Assembly: GCF_000380185.1 (NCBI RefSeq)
Contig: NZ_KB904802.1
Coordinates: 95,160-159,159 of the forward strand
Length of the DNA: 64,000 nucleotides
Direction: 5' to 3'
From: Thiofilum flexile DSM 14609
Lineage (GTDB): Bacteria; Pseudomonadota; Gammaproteobacteria; Thiotrichales; Thiotrichaceae
Shown: piece by piece, positions 28,713 through 36,467 of the stretch
Numbering within the stretch: the first letter of the stretch is position 1
Layout of the letters: every line of letters starts with the position of its first letter
Notes under the pieces: generated by a model
Seen by the model: only the letters and a program-made list of their open reading frames with translations
Told to the model about the DNA's origin: nothing
Databases searched by the model: none
Translations under genes and position numbers: made by a program

Positions 28713-29456
28713 GTGAGGCGTTTTATACCGATTGTATGCTTAGGTTTGGTCATTGTTGGTTTAGTAGTATTCATTAATATGAATCAGGATTACCAGCGAG
28801 CTGTCACTGCTCATGAAGAGCAAAATTATGCGACAGCGTTTGAGCTTTTTAAGCCTCTAGCCGAGCAAGGTGATGCTAAAGCGCAATACCACCTAGGGCT
28901 TATGTATGCCGATGGTGAGGGGGTCGAGCAAGATTATAGTGAAGCCATACAATGGTATACCAAAGCCGCCGAACAAGGTGATGTTCAAGCTCAATTCAAC
29001 CTGGGATCCCTGTATTACAGAGGCAACAGGGTCGAGCACGATTATAGCAAAGCCGCACAGTGGATGACTAAGGCCGCAGAGCAAGGACTGGCTCCGGCTC
29101 AACTCCTCCTAGGGGTTATATATGCTAAGGGCGAGGGGGTCGAGCAAGATAAAAGTAAAGCTGTGCAGTGGTATACCAAAGCAGCCGAACAAGGCGATAC
29201 TCAGGCTCAACTCCTCCTAGGGGATATGTATGCTAAGGGCGAGGGAGTCGCGCAAGATAAAAGCAAGGCCGTAGAGTGGTATACCAAAGCAGCCGAACAA
29301 GGACTTGTTGACGCTCAATTCAACCTAGGAAATATGTACATCAAGGGTGAGGGAGTCGCGCAAGATAAAAGCAAGGCTGTGGAGTGGATGACCAAAGCGG
29401 CAGAACAAGGCAATGCTGAGGCTCAAAAAGCCTTGAAACAGCTCAATACAAAATAA
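28713..29456 (+). CDS. Membrane-anchored Sel1-repeat protein
   Basis: GTG 28713 with AGGAGAG just upstream gives about 247 residues starting MRRFIPIVCLGLVIVGLVVFINMN, a single N-terminal membrane helix. The rest holds about six 36-residue Sel1/TPR units of the form AEQGDAKAQYHLGLMYADGEGVEQDYSEAIQWY. Units 4-6 are nearly identical in DNA, suggesting recent tandem expansion. Sel1 proteins act as protein-interaction scaffolds, often in envelope or secretion processes. The partner is unknown. Confidence 0.85.
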   Translation: MRRFIPIVCLGLVIVGLVVFINMNQDYQRAVTAHEEQNYATAFELFKPLAEQGDAKAQYHLGLMYADGEGVEQDYSEAIQWYTKAAEQGDVQAQFNLGSLYYRGNRVEHDYSKAAQWMTKAAEQGLAPAQLLLGVIYAKGEGVEQDKSKAVQWYTKAAEQGDTQAQLLLGDMYAKGEGVAQDKSKAVEWYTKAAEQGLVDAQFNLGNMYIKGEGVAQDKSKAVEWMTKAAEQGNAEAQKALKQLNTK

Positions 29457-29896
29457 TCCTAGGTGATTTCATCTAAAGGCTAAGAGTGAACTTCTGGCTC
29501 ACCTCTTACGCTTAGCCAACTTATTCAATACGTGGCTGATCTCATAGTCTTGGATCGTATCAGCCTCGCTACCCTCCCGATTAAAGCGCTGATTGTCCTT
29601 TAGACTCGTGAAACGATTCCGTCATGGTTTGAAATGCCCTGTTTTTTTAACTATTGTTATAGTGTGCTATGTTCTATACTACTCGACTAAGCTCGCTACT
29701 GATATCGGGAGCTAAGCTACGAGATTTAGCTAATTTTTGAATAATTACACAAATAGGCTAAAGAGGTTATAGTTTTATAATATTTAATCCTGCAAGGATA
29801 CTTTTTATTTTTATAATCTGCTGGCAGAAAATTATGTAAAAACTGAGCTTCTCAGTATAAATGAATTAATAATAAGCTTTAATGGATAAATAAATA
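29457..29896. other. Gene-free AT-rich stretch
   Basis: About 440 bases between the Sel1 gene and the next small gene. No coding frame with a credible ribosome site and no RNA gene was seen. Base composition becomes markedly AT-rich from about 29640, continuing into the following gene, which fits acquired DNA near the ssrA-associated integrase remnant. Confidence 0.5.
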
Positions 29897-30397
29897 GTGG
29901 GTATTAAAAAACGTTATATAATTCTGATTATTATTCTACTAATTCCAACGGGGTGTAGTGTCTATAATATCTATACTTTCTTACAAAGAAATAAATTGGA
30001 GGGCATGATGCATGACTACATTAATTTTGCAGCCGATTTCGCCGAAAAGCATGGGCGTATGCCAGAGATTGATGAGGATCTGGTTTATGTTCAGAGCCTT
30101 GATTGTAGTAAGATAGTAAGACATATAGATTCAGAAGATTATCACGGATACTTTGTTAATAACTTAAGGTGTGAGGATTTAAATAAAAAACCTATTTATT
30201 TTGAGATAAGTTATTATATTTATTTTCATGAAGGAACAAAAATTTTAAAGGAAGTAGAAAGAAAAGTTAGATTAAGAAAAGGTGACTCTAGGTGCTCTTT
30301 TAGGTTCATTGATTTTGCTAGTAAGAAAAGTTTTTCTATTAAGAAGGATGAAAGAGTAGGCTGTGGGCAAGATAAATTGATTAGATTGGGACAGTAA
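29897..30397 (+). CDS. Hypothetical protein with N-terminal membrane segment
   Basis: A 166-residue product from GTG 29897; the ribosome site is weak. Residues 6-20 are strongly hydrophobic (RYIILIIILLIPTGCS), either a membrane anchor or a poor lipobox with Cys near residue 20. The remainder is charged, with FAADFAEKHGRMPEIDEDLVYVQSLDCSKIV and several cysteines. I recognise no family. Codon use is AT-rich compared with the core genes, and the gene lies beside the truncated integrase, so it may be cargo of the lost element. Confidence 0.6.
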   Translation: MGIKKRYIILIIILLIPTGCSVYNIYTFLQRNKLEGMMHDYINFAADFAEKHGRMPEIDEDLVYVQSLDCSKIVRHIDSEDYHGYFVNNLRCEDLNKKPIYFEISYYIYFHEGTKILKEVERKVRLRKGDSRCSFRFIDFASKKSFSIKKDERVGCGQDKLIRLGQ

Positions 30398-30401
30398 AAA
30401 A

Positions 30402-30503
30402 TTATGGGCTATTTAAAATTTTACCGCTATCACTCATGTATTCCTTTTCTTTAGGCTTTAAGCCCTTAAGCATTGAGTCTGTTAGTTTTTTATACATTTT
30501 CAT
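30402..30503 (-). pseudogene. Truncated tyrosine integrase, N-terminal fragment
   Basis: A 33-codon frame from ATG 30503 reads MKMYKKLTDSMLKGLKPKEK and on to EYMSDSGKIL, then stops. KKLTDSxLKxLKPKEKEYxxSDxG is the start of the Arm-DNA-binding (DUF4102) domain of P4-type integrases. The rest of the recombinase is missing, replaced by the 3' end of the AT-rich hypothetical gene on the other strand. It lies about 160 bases beyond the tmRNA 3' end and points away from it, the usual place for an integrase using ssrA as attachment site. Confidence 0.72.
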
Positions 30504-30562
30504 TGCTTTGTCTCTGAATCATGTCCAAAAGCAATGGATAACACAATGTTTTCGGTGGGATA

Positions 30563-30653
30563 GTATGGGACAACCTGAGACAACCTGAAACACAAAAACC
30601 CCTACAGATTGCGGCCTGTAGGGGCTTTTGGAACGTTCTGGGACAACCAGAAA
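30563..30653. repeat. Short repeats beside ssrA, possible integrase arm sites
   Basis: GGGACAACCTGAGACAACCTGAAAC (about 30567-30591) and GGGACAACCAGAAAC (30640-30654) repeat the unit GACAACC(T/A)GA three times, flanking the tmRNA terminator. Repeated short motifs between an integrase gene and its attachment site are often arm-type binding sites. This reading is inference. Confidence 0.4.
30599..30624 (-). terminator. Terminator of ssrA
   Basis: Perfect 9-bp stem CCCCTACAG / CTGTAGGGG with an 8-base loop. Read on the minus strand it is followed by TTTTTGTGTTT. It lies 38 bases after the mature tmRNA 3' end. Confidence 0.78.
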
Positions 30654-30661
30654 CAAAATAT

Positions 30662-31022
30662 TGGTGGAGGCGGCGGGAATTGAACCCGCGTCCGTAAATC
30701 CTCTGCCTGAAGGCACTACATGCTTAGTCTATCTTTTATTTAACCCGCGTCCCGCTAATAGACAAGCTGGCATGTTGGGCGGTCCCAGTAATTTTTTAGT
30801 ATCGCAGCCCTGAGCAAGCCTTGATACGATCTTGTGAGAGATTATGCCTGATTCGAGCGCACAAGCACGGCCTCTGTCAGACAGCACTCAACCGGTTATT
30901 AAGCGGCGAGAGCGTAAGAGTCGTCGTTTGCGACTATAAGTTGTGACTAGTGTTAAAGTGGTCACCACATCCACTGCATGCTCCCCAGGTTTTGTAATCC
31001 ACGTCGAAGCCGGATCGCCCCC
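30662..31022 (-). ncRNA. ssrA: tmRNA (ssrA)
   Basis: A 361-nt one-piece tmRNA. The 5' end GGGGGCGATCCGGCTTCGACG pairs as GGGGGCG with CGCCTCC before A-CCA at the 3' end, and the T arm CGCGGGTTCAATTCCCGC is intact. The resume codon GCA at 30931 begins the degradation tag ANDDSYALAA (30902-30931), followed by two TAA stops. tmRNA with SmpB rescues stalled ribosomes and tags the nascent chain for proteolysis. The 3' end appears to have served as an integration site. Confidence 0.97.
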
Positions 31023-31048
31023 GTGGTCACTTGACCTAAGAGGCAAAC

Positions 31049-31077
31049 ACTATACATGCTTATAATGGATTTGTCAT
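31049..31077 (-). promoter_or_regulatory. ssrA promoter
   Basis: On the minus strand ATGACA (31077-31072) is followed after 17 bp by TATAGT (31054-31049). Predicted initiation near 31042 leaves a leader of about 20 bases for RNase P removal before the mature 5' end at 31022. Confidence 0.65.
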
Positions 31078-31095
31078 GTGAAAACGAAAAATGAC

Positions 31096-31124
31096 CTGAC
31101 ACTCCGCGTTAAATCCGTTAAAAT
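31096..31124 (+). promoter_or_regulatory. tRNA-Arg promoter
   Basis: CTGACA (31096-31101) and TAAAAT (31119-31124) are separated by 17 bp, each matching five of six consensus bases. The tRNA starts 17 bases later. Confidence 0.65.
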
Positions 31125-31141
31125 TAACTTACCTCTTCTGA

Positions 31142-31213
31142 GGCCTCATAGTTAAATGGATATAACGGCCCCCTCCTAAGGGGCAATTGCAGGTTCGATT
31201 CCTGCTGGGGCCA
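31142..31213 (+). tRNA. tRNA-Arg (anticodon CCT)
   Basis: A 72-nt cloverleaf without encoded CCA. Acceptor GGCCTCA pairs with TGGGGCC (one T-G pair). Anticodon stem GCCCC / GGGGC has loop CTCCTAA (anticodon CCT, reading AGG). The T arm is GCAGG-TTCGATT-CCTGC. Discriminator A. tRNA-Arg(CCU) genes are frequent integration sites, and unrecognised genes follow it here. Confidence 0.92.
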
Positions 31214-31387
31214 CGTTTAAAATCAGCCACTTAAATACCATATCCTTCAGAGTGCTTAGGTTTTTAGTTACCTTTTTACACTAAATTATTGCTGCCCTCC
31301 CATTTGTCTGCCTGAGTTGTTACTGATAAAACTCCTAGTTATATTCTATTAATTTATTTTATAAACAATAAAAACTAGAAGGTAATC

Positions 31388-32095
31388 ATGGATAACTTAA
31401 ATCAAAACTCCGAACAATCCACTCCCATGCTGACGCATCAGGGGGCTTCGCAGCAGGATTCCCATCATCAAGAGTCCTCTTCTCAAGAGTCTAGCCAGCA
31501 AAATGCTTCCCATCAAAGAGTCTCTTCTCATGAATCCAGTCATCAAGAGTCTATTGCACCACACCAACCTGTAACGAATAAAGTGAATGAATACCAACAA
31601 GTTTTCGATGAAATTGATGCGATTCACGATACTTTATTGAGTAATATTGATAAGGCTAGAAAATTACATACGGATTTGCGTATGCGTACTAATAAATTAA
31701 AGGTGGAAATCGATAAAAGGCAGGAAGAGAAAAAAATTCTATGGAATGCTGTTCAACAAACTGCACAGTTTCCTCTAGGGACTGATAGTAATGATGGGGT
31801 AATAACAATCGATACGGCTATAAAAGAAAAAGAACGTGCTTGTAGACGAATTGTTGAGATAACAGAGAAGCTTAGTGGCAAAATGTTACCTAGTGATTTT
31901 TCTCACACAGATTTATTGAAGGCTATTGAGCAAGAGTCTAATTTAATTGCAAATATAGTACGTTATATTCAAGTAGCAGAAGAGCTTGATGGACAAATGA
32001 AAGAATACCTTGAGGTTAAAAATAAGGAAGATAAAGTGGGATCACGATTTCAATCCTTATCGGATATTTTTTCGATGGCTATTACTAAAAATTAA
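31388..32095 (+). CDS. Hypothetical coiled-coil protein with S/H/Q-rich N-terminus
   Basis: A 235-residue protein, start supported by AAGG upstream. Residues about 12-62 are a low-complexity stretch of Ser, His, Gln and Glu in repeats of the type SHHQESSSQESSQQNASHQ. Residues about 70-225 are mostly helical with heptad-like charge patterns (IDKARKLHTDLRMRTNKLKVEIDKRQEEKK and similar). No enzyme motif or membrane segment is seen. It lies 117 bases before another unrecognised gene on the same strand and probably forms a pair with it. AT-rich codon use suggests acquisition. Confidence 0.7.
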   Translation: MDNLNQNSEQSTPMLTHQGASQQDSHHQESSSQESSQQNASHQRVSSHESSHQESIAPHQPVTNKVNEYQQVFDEIDAIHDTLLSNIDKARKLHTDLRMRTNKLKVEIDKRQEEKKILWNAVQQTAQFPLGTDSNDGVITIDTAIKEKERACRRIVEITEKLSGKMLPSDFSHTDLLKAIEQESNLIANIVRYIQVAEELDGQMKEYLEVKNKEDKVGSRFQSLSDIFSMAITKN

Positions 32096-32211
32096 AAAAC
32101 TTATTTTTTGACTTTTTTGCTTTGGCTTCAACTTCCCCTTTGGAGCCAAAGCCTACCCCTGTTATTTGCTTTCAGTTCGATAAGTGTCAACCATCTAGAG
32201 GAACCCATAAT

Positions 32212-33336
32212 ATGAAATATTATACACACCCCAACTTTATTAGTTCCTTATATACTCTGCATGAAAATGAAGGAAATGGCAAAAAGGCAGCTATAAAGGC
32301 TCTAGCCGTGTTAGGAAAGATACACGCACAAGGAAAATTTGCCAATAAAGAGGTTAGTCATTTACCACCTAGACCGAATAAAGAACGTAGAGTCCCAAAT
32401 TGTATAAAGTATGACCTAGGTAGCGGCTGTCGTTTAGTGACATTGATGTATCAAGAGGAACAAATTCTGCTGTATGCGGGAACACATGAGGATGCAGAAA
32501 AGTGGTTGGAAAAACAAAAGATAAGCAATGTATCCGTCGCTGCGTTTTTAAACAAAGCACAACAATGCTTAGATCCTGCTAGTGTTATTAAAGTTACACC
32601 ATCTCAACTCATAATATTTCCTGATACACCCGAAGTACAGCATAGTATTGAAGAGGCGCTTCAAGAATTAGTAGAATCATTGCGTAAAAATAAAGAAAAT
32701 CTGCGAGAGTATAGAAGAGATGTTTCTATCAAAAGGCAAGATATTAAGCTGGCTGAAGCCGAGTTTCAAAAAAAAGATCCTGTTAGTCCCGATGAAAATT
32801 ACAATGTAGATTATGAACTCAATAATGCTTCAAGTGATATTGAAAAAGTAGAATGTAAAAATATTTCAGAATATATCAAAAATATTACTCAATGCACTAA
32901 AGAAAGGAAAATAGCTAGTGCTTTAAGTCTGATCACACCCATTGAGCAAAATCTCAAGATTTTAAAATTAAAATTAAATTATATCCAGAGCCTAGAGCTA
33001 TTATCTGCAGAGCAAACGTTGGCTATTAAGCTGCGGGAAAAAATGCTAAAGCTAGCGGTTCCGCTGGGTTTAGAAATGCCACGCAGTACTACGACTCCTC
33101 CAACGCTTAATAACCCCAGTACTCCTCAAGCAGCCATGAGCACTATATCTGTTAAAGAGAAAGAAGTTACTAAAGCAGAAGTGGCTTTAAAAGTGGATAC
33201 TACTAAGAGGAGCGGGGCAATTCGCTATATTCCTCCCAAGGTACTACATACTTCAGATGCTTCAGATACCTCAGATGCTTCAGATGTTCTAGGTGTTCCA
33301 GATGCTCCTGATGCACCAAAACCTACTTTACACTAA
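32212..33336 (+). CDS. Hypothetical protein, possible RelE-like N-terminal domain plus coiled coil
   Basis: Start ATG 32212 with AGAGGA upstream; the open frame from 32122 has no ribosome site. In the roughly 374-residue protein, residues about 1-110 include KKAAIKALAVLGKI, IKYDLGSGCRLVTLMYQEEQILLYAGTHEDAEKWLEKQK. This beta-hairpin pattern resembles RelE-fold segments fused to some helicases in conflict systems; that comparison is from memory. Residues about 150-300 are helical coiled coil. The tail has Pro/Thr-rich sequence and a DASDTSDASD repeat. Function unknown. Confidence 0.68.
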   Translation: MKYYTHPNFISSLYTLHENEGNGKKAAIKALAVLGKIHAQGKFANKEVSHLPPRPNKERRVPNCIKYDLGSGCRLVTLMYQEEQILLYAGTHEDAEKWLEKQKISNVSVAAFLNKAQQCLDPASVIKVTPSQLIIFPDTPEVQHSIEEALQELVESLRKNKENLREYRRDVSIKRQDIKLAEAEFQKKDPVSPDENYNVDYELNNASSDIEKVECKNISEYIKNITQCTKERKIASALSLITPIEQNLKILKLKLNYIQSLELLSAEQTLAIKLREKMLKLAVPLGLEMPRSTTTPPTLNNPSTPQAAMSTISVKEKEVTKAEVALKVDTTKRSGAIRYIPPKVLHTSDASDTSDASDVLGVPDAPDAPKPTLH

Positions 33337-33380
33337 AAATACCGCATCAGCTCAACACTAAGTTGATCTTACTGCATTGA

Positions 33381-33416
33381 CTGAGGAAGCAGCGAAAGGT
33401 GCTCGCGCTTCCTCAG
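33381..33416 (+). terminator. Strong hairpin after the coiled-coil pair
   Basis: A perfect 10-bp stem CTGAGGAAGC / GCTTCCTCAG with a 16-base loop lies 45 bases past the stop. It lacks a clear T tract, so it may be a factor-dependent terminator or an RNA-stabilising structure. The rest of 33337-33560 shows nothing else. Confidence 0.4.
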
Positions 33417-33560
33417 AGTCCTATTTCACCAAGCTAAATAATCCTCCTAGGTCAAATATCAAAAGCTGGTATTCCACAAAGCTTTAGTCTATGAATAACC
33501 CTTACCAGCAAATACTTGTATTCCTGTCGAGTACATTGGCATCTATTAGGAGATCACACT

Positions 33561-34331
33561 ATGAAAGGTATTTTTCCTGCGGCTATAGGGGTATTACTGT
33601 CTCTATCAGCGGTGAGTACTTGGGCGGCTACTACACAACCTTTAACTTTCTGTGAAAAATACGCACTCGAAGCCTCTACCCAAGCGGATACGAATAAAAG
33701 TGCTAGCTGTGGTTTAAGTGGGGCATTATGGAATAAGGGCTATTTAGATCAAGTCGCTTGGTGTAAAACCGTTAAACCGGCTGAGGCCGATAAAGCCAAT
33801 GCTCAACGCTCGGATAACATTGTGCAATGTCTCGCTAAGCAGGTATTAATGGGTAAAGCCATCAAGGGCGATAAAAAAGACAGCAGTATGCTAGTGAGCT
33901 TTATGGTAGGGCGTTATTTAAGACCTGCTACGGAATGGTATATGGGGGTGGAGCAAGTGCTCTTGCCTCAGGGGCGCACTTTGACACGCATGGAAAAAAA
34001 CCTAGCCGAAAAAATTGGGGTCAGAAATGCTTATCGCGTGCGAGTTATTATTACGGATGATATGCCGATCCCTAATGACCTATTAGGCTCTATGACCGTC
34101 TTATTTAAAGCCAGTACCGCTCACGAAACCGGGCGAGCCATGGGTTATGCCTTATTAATACGCCCTCAATATGCCAATAATCAGCAATTGCTCGCTCATC
34201 TATTGGGCTATGTGGCTAAGATTGAGCAAATTGGGCATAAAGCCTTTCTAGAGCAATATGCTACCGAGATGCTAATAGATGGTTATAATCAATCCAAATT
34301 AGTCAAAGAGGCTGCACGGGCGGCTAAATAA
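33561..34331 (+). CDS. Secreted protein resembling a metallopeptidase without its metal site
   Basis: ATG 33561 (after AGGAGATCACACT) starts a signal peptide MKGIFPAAIGVLLSLSAVSTWA; 256 residues in all. The C-terminal part reads AYRVRVIITDDMPIP, GRAMGYALLIRPQYANNQQLLAHLLGYVAKIEQIGHKAFLEQYATEML. This follows bacterial proteins that have LLAHELVHVAQYERLG at the same place, but here the HExxH is AHLLGYV, so zinc ligation seems lost. The N-terminal half has paired cysteines. It is 11 bases upstream of rtcR and probably cotranscribed. Confidence 0.65.
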   Translation: MKGIFPAAIGVLLSLSAVSTWAATTQPLTFCEKYALEASTQADTNKSASCGLSGALWNKGYLDQVAWCKTVKPAEADKANAQRSDNIVQCLAKQVLMGKAIKGDKKDSSMLVSFMVGRYLRPATEWYMGVEQVLLPQGRTLTRMEKNLAEKIGVRNAYRVRVIITDDMPIPNDLLGSMTVLFKASTAHETGRAMGYALLIRPQYANNQQLLAHLLGYVAKIEQIGHKAFLEQYATEMLIDGYNQSKLVKEAARAAK

Positions 34332-34342
34332 AAGACAGACGC

Positions 34343-35959
34343 ATGAAAACGGTAGTTATTGGCATTTTAGGTGCACGCTTAGATCATCAGGGCTTAGGGC
34401 AGCGGCGTTGGCATCGCTGGCGTCCCTCTATTTCTATTTTGCTGCAAGATCAATTTCCGGTCGATAAATTCTTACTGCTCTACCACGCTAATGAGCGCGA
34501 CTTGGCTGAACTCACCTTAAGTGATATGCGCGAATTACGCCCCGGTATTGATGCGGTGGGCTATGCGGTAAACTATGAAGATCCTTGGGATTTTGGTCAG
34601 GTCTATGAGCAACTGCATAATTTCACCCGTGAATATGAGTTTGACCCGGAGCGGGAGCGCTATTTAGTCCATATTACTACCGGAACACATGTCGCCCAGA
34701 TTTGCCTATTTTTATTAGTCGAGGCGAATTTTATCCCCGGACAGCTCCTGCAAACCTCGCCTAAAGATATGCAACGTAACCACGCTCAGGGGAGTTGCCT
34801 GATTATTGATCTTAATCTCACCCGTTATGATCAAATTGCTATGCGCTTTGAGCGTGAAGCACAAGAAGCGATTGCCTATTTAAAAAGCGGTATCGCCACC
34901 CGTAACACTGCTTTTAATGCCCTGATTGCTCAGATCGAGCAGGTATCGATTAAGTCGACTGCACCTATTTTAATCACGGGTGCCACGGGTGCGGGGAAGT
35001 CGCAGCTTGCTAAACGGATTTATGAGCTAAAAAAACAGCGCGGGCAATTATCGGGGCGTTTGGTAGAGGTCAATTGTGCAACCTTGCGCGGTGATAATGC
35101 CATGTCAGCCTTATTTGGGCATGTGAAAGGGGCATACACCGGAGCGGCTCATGAACGCATGGGGCTATTACGTGAGGCACATAAGGGCTTGTTATTTCTA
35201 GATGAAATTGGTGAGCTAGGGCTAGATGAGCAGGCCATGTTATTGCGGGCGATTGAAGATAAAACTTTTATGCCTTTGGGGAGTGACCGCGAGGTATCGA
35301 GCGAGTTTCAATTGATTGCGGGTACGAATCGCCATTTAGCCGAGCGGGTAAAGCAAGGGTTGTTTCGTGAGGATTTATTAGCGCGGATTAATTTATGGAG
35401 TTATACCTTGCCCTCGCTGAAGGAGCGCATGGAGGATTTAGAGCCGAATATTGAGCATGAATTACAGCAGTTCGCCTATAAAATGGGGCACAAGGTCAGT
35501 TTTAATCAAGACGCGCGTGCTAAGTATTTAATGTTCGCTCATGCCAGCGAAGCTTTGTGGCAGGCGAATTTCCGTGATCTCAATTCAAGTATTACGCGCA
35601 TGGCAACGCTCGCGAGTGGGGGGCGAATTACCGAGGATATTGTGTGCGGAGAAATAGTGCGCCTGCGCTCGGATTGGAGTAGTTATCAGGAACCATCCTC
35701 CGATACCGCTGATTTGCCGTTGTTATTGCAAATCCTCGATAGTGACGCGTTGGAGCAAATTGATGTCTTTGATCGTGCTCAGTTAGCCGCAGTGATTCGC
35801 GTATGTCGGCAGTGTAAAAGTTTAGCCGAAGCGGGGCGCACGTTATTTCAAGTGAGCCGCACCCAAAAAACCAGTGCCAATGATTCCCATCGGGTGCGTA
35901 CCTATTTGCAGCGCTTTGGGCTGACGTTTGAGCAGGTACAGACCAGAGCGGGAGAGTGA
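34343..35959 (+). CDS. rtcR: RtcR, sigma-54 activator of RNA repair genes
   Basis: A 538-residue protein (E. coli RtcR is 532). The N-terminal CARF-type sensory domain (about 1-180) starts KTVVIGILGARLDHQGLGQRRWHRWRPS. The AAA+ domain has Walker A GATGAGKSQLAKRIYELKK, the sigma-54 contact loop GAYTGA (usual GAFTGA) and Walker B LLFLDEIGEL; a short C-terminal helical DNA-binding region follows. RtcR activates rtcBA RNA ligase/cyclase operons on sensing RNA ends. No rtcB or rtcA is in this window, so its target must be elsewhere or different. Confidence 0.93.
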   Translation: MKTVVIGILGARLDHQGLGQRRWHRWRPSISILLQDQFPVDKFLLLYHANERDLAELTLSDMRELRPGIDAVGYAVNYEDPWDFGQVYEQLHNFTREYEFDPERERYLVHITTGTHVAQICLFLLVEANFIPGQLLQTSPKDMQRNHAQGSCLIIDLNLTRYDQIAMRFEREAQEAIAYLKSGIATRNTAFNALIAQIEQVSIKSTAPILITGATGAGKSQLAKRIYELKKQRGQLSGRLVEVNCATLRGDNAMSALFGHVKGAYTGAAHERMGLLREAHKGLLFLDEIGELGLDEQAMLLRAIEDKTFMPLGSDREVSSEFQLIAGTNRHLAERVKQGLFREDLLARINLWSYTLPSLKERMEDLEPNIEHELQQFAYKMGHKVSFNQDARAKYLMFAHASEALWQANFRDLNSSITRMATLASGGRITEDIVCGEIVRLRSDWSSYQEPSSDTADLPLLLQILDSDALEQIDVFDRAQLAAVIRVCRQCKSLAEAGRTLFQVSRTQKTSANDSHRVRTYLQRFGLTFEQVQTRAGE

Positions 35960-36038
35960 TTGATAGCCGCCGTATTTTCCTTAAAGCAATACCCTCCTAT
36001 GTTACACTGAAGCCACTCCTATTGACTGAGGATACCTT

Positions 36039-36275
36039 ATGCTTACTAATGAATTATTACTCAATAGAATTACCATTGAGGCGGGCAAGTGTGGCAGTCG
36101 TCCTTGTATTCGTAATATGCGTATTCGGGTGAGTGATGTGTTGAGTATGCTAGCGGAGGGGATGCTACCTGATGAAATCTTAGAAGATTACCCCTATCTC
36201 GAAAAAGAGGATATTAAAGCAGTACTATTATATGCCGCCCGCCAATTTGATCACCCTGTACTCAGAGCAGCTTAA
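36039..36275 (+). CDS. DUF433 antitoxin-like protein
   Basis: A 78-residue protein with the DUF433 helix-turn-helix pattern: NRITIEAGKCGSRPCIRNMRIRVSDVLSMLAEGMLPDEILEDYPYLEKEDIKAVLLYAARQ. DUF433 proteins normally precede a DUF5615 PIN-like partner and the pair is regarded as a toxin-antitoxin system. The partner's start overlaps this stop (TAATG) but is truncated, so this is an orphan antitoxin. Confidence 0.88.
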   Translation: MLTNELLLNRITIEAGKCGSRPCIRNMRIRVSDVLSMLAEGMLPDEILEDYPYLEKEDIKAVLLYAARQFDHPVLRAA

Positions 36276-36322
36276 TGAAGTTTATCGTAGATGCACAATT
36301 GCCATATGGTTTAAAATTTTGA
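36275..36322 (+). pseudogene. Truncated DUF5615 (PIN-like) toxin remnant
   Basis: The frame starting at the overlapping ATG reads MKFIVDAQLPYGLKF and then stops. MKFIVDAQLP is the conserved beginning of DUF5615 proteins, including the first catalytic Asp. The rest of the roughly 110-residue protein is absent, replaced by a 145-base spacer and the MmeI-like gene. Insertion or deletion linked to arrival of that gene is the likely cause. Confidence 0.7.
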
Positions 36323-36467
36323 TTTTTAATAAAAGTAATCAAAATTCAGTGCTGGTGATAGATTAACTACATCATGAATTGGCTTCAAGTGATATGCCTA
36401 GTTGACACTCACAATCTGGCTAATATTCCGTTATGATCGTCGTTCACTGATTTTTGGCTTTTGTAGT

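Noticed and set aside
31142..33560. Genomic island bounded by direct repeats of the tRNA-Arg 3' end
   Set aside because: I could not find a second copy of the tRNA 3' sequence or an integrase gene on its downstream side, so no boundaries can be claimed.
33500..33560. A -24/-12 sigma-54 promoter upstream of the rtcR unit (TTGGCATCTATTAGGAG)
   Set aside because: The GGCA element is present, but the required GC of the -12 element is missing at the right distance.
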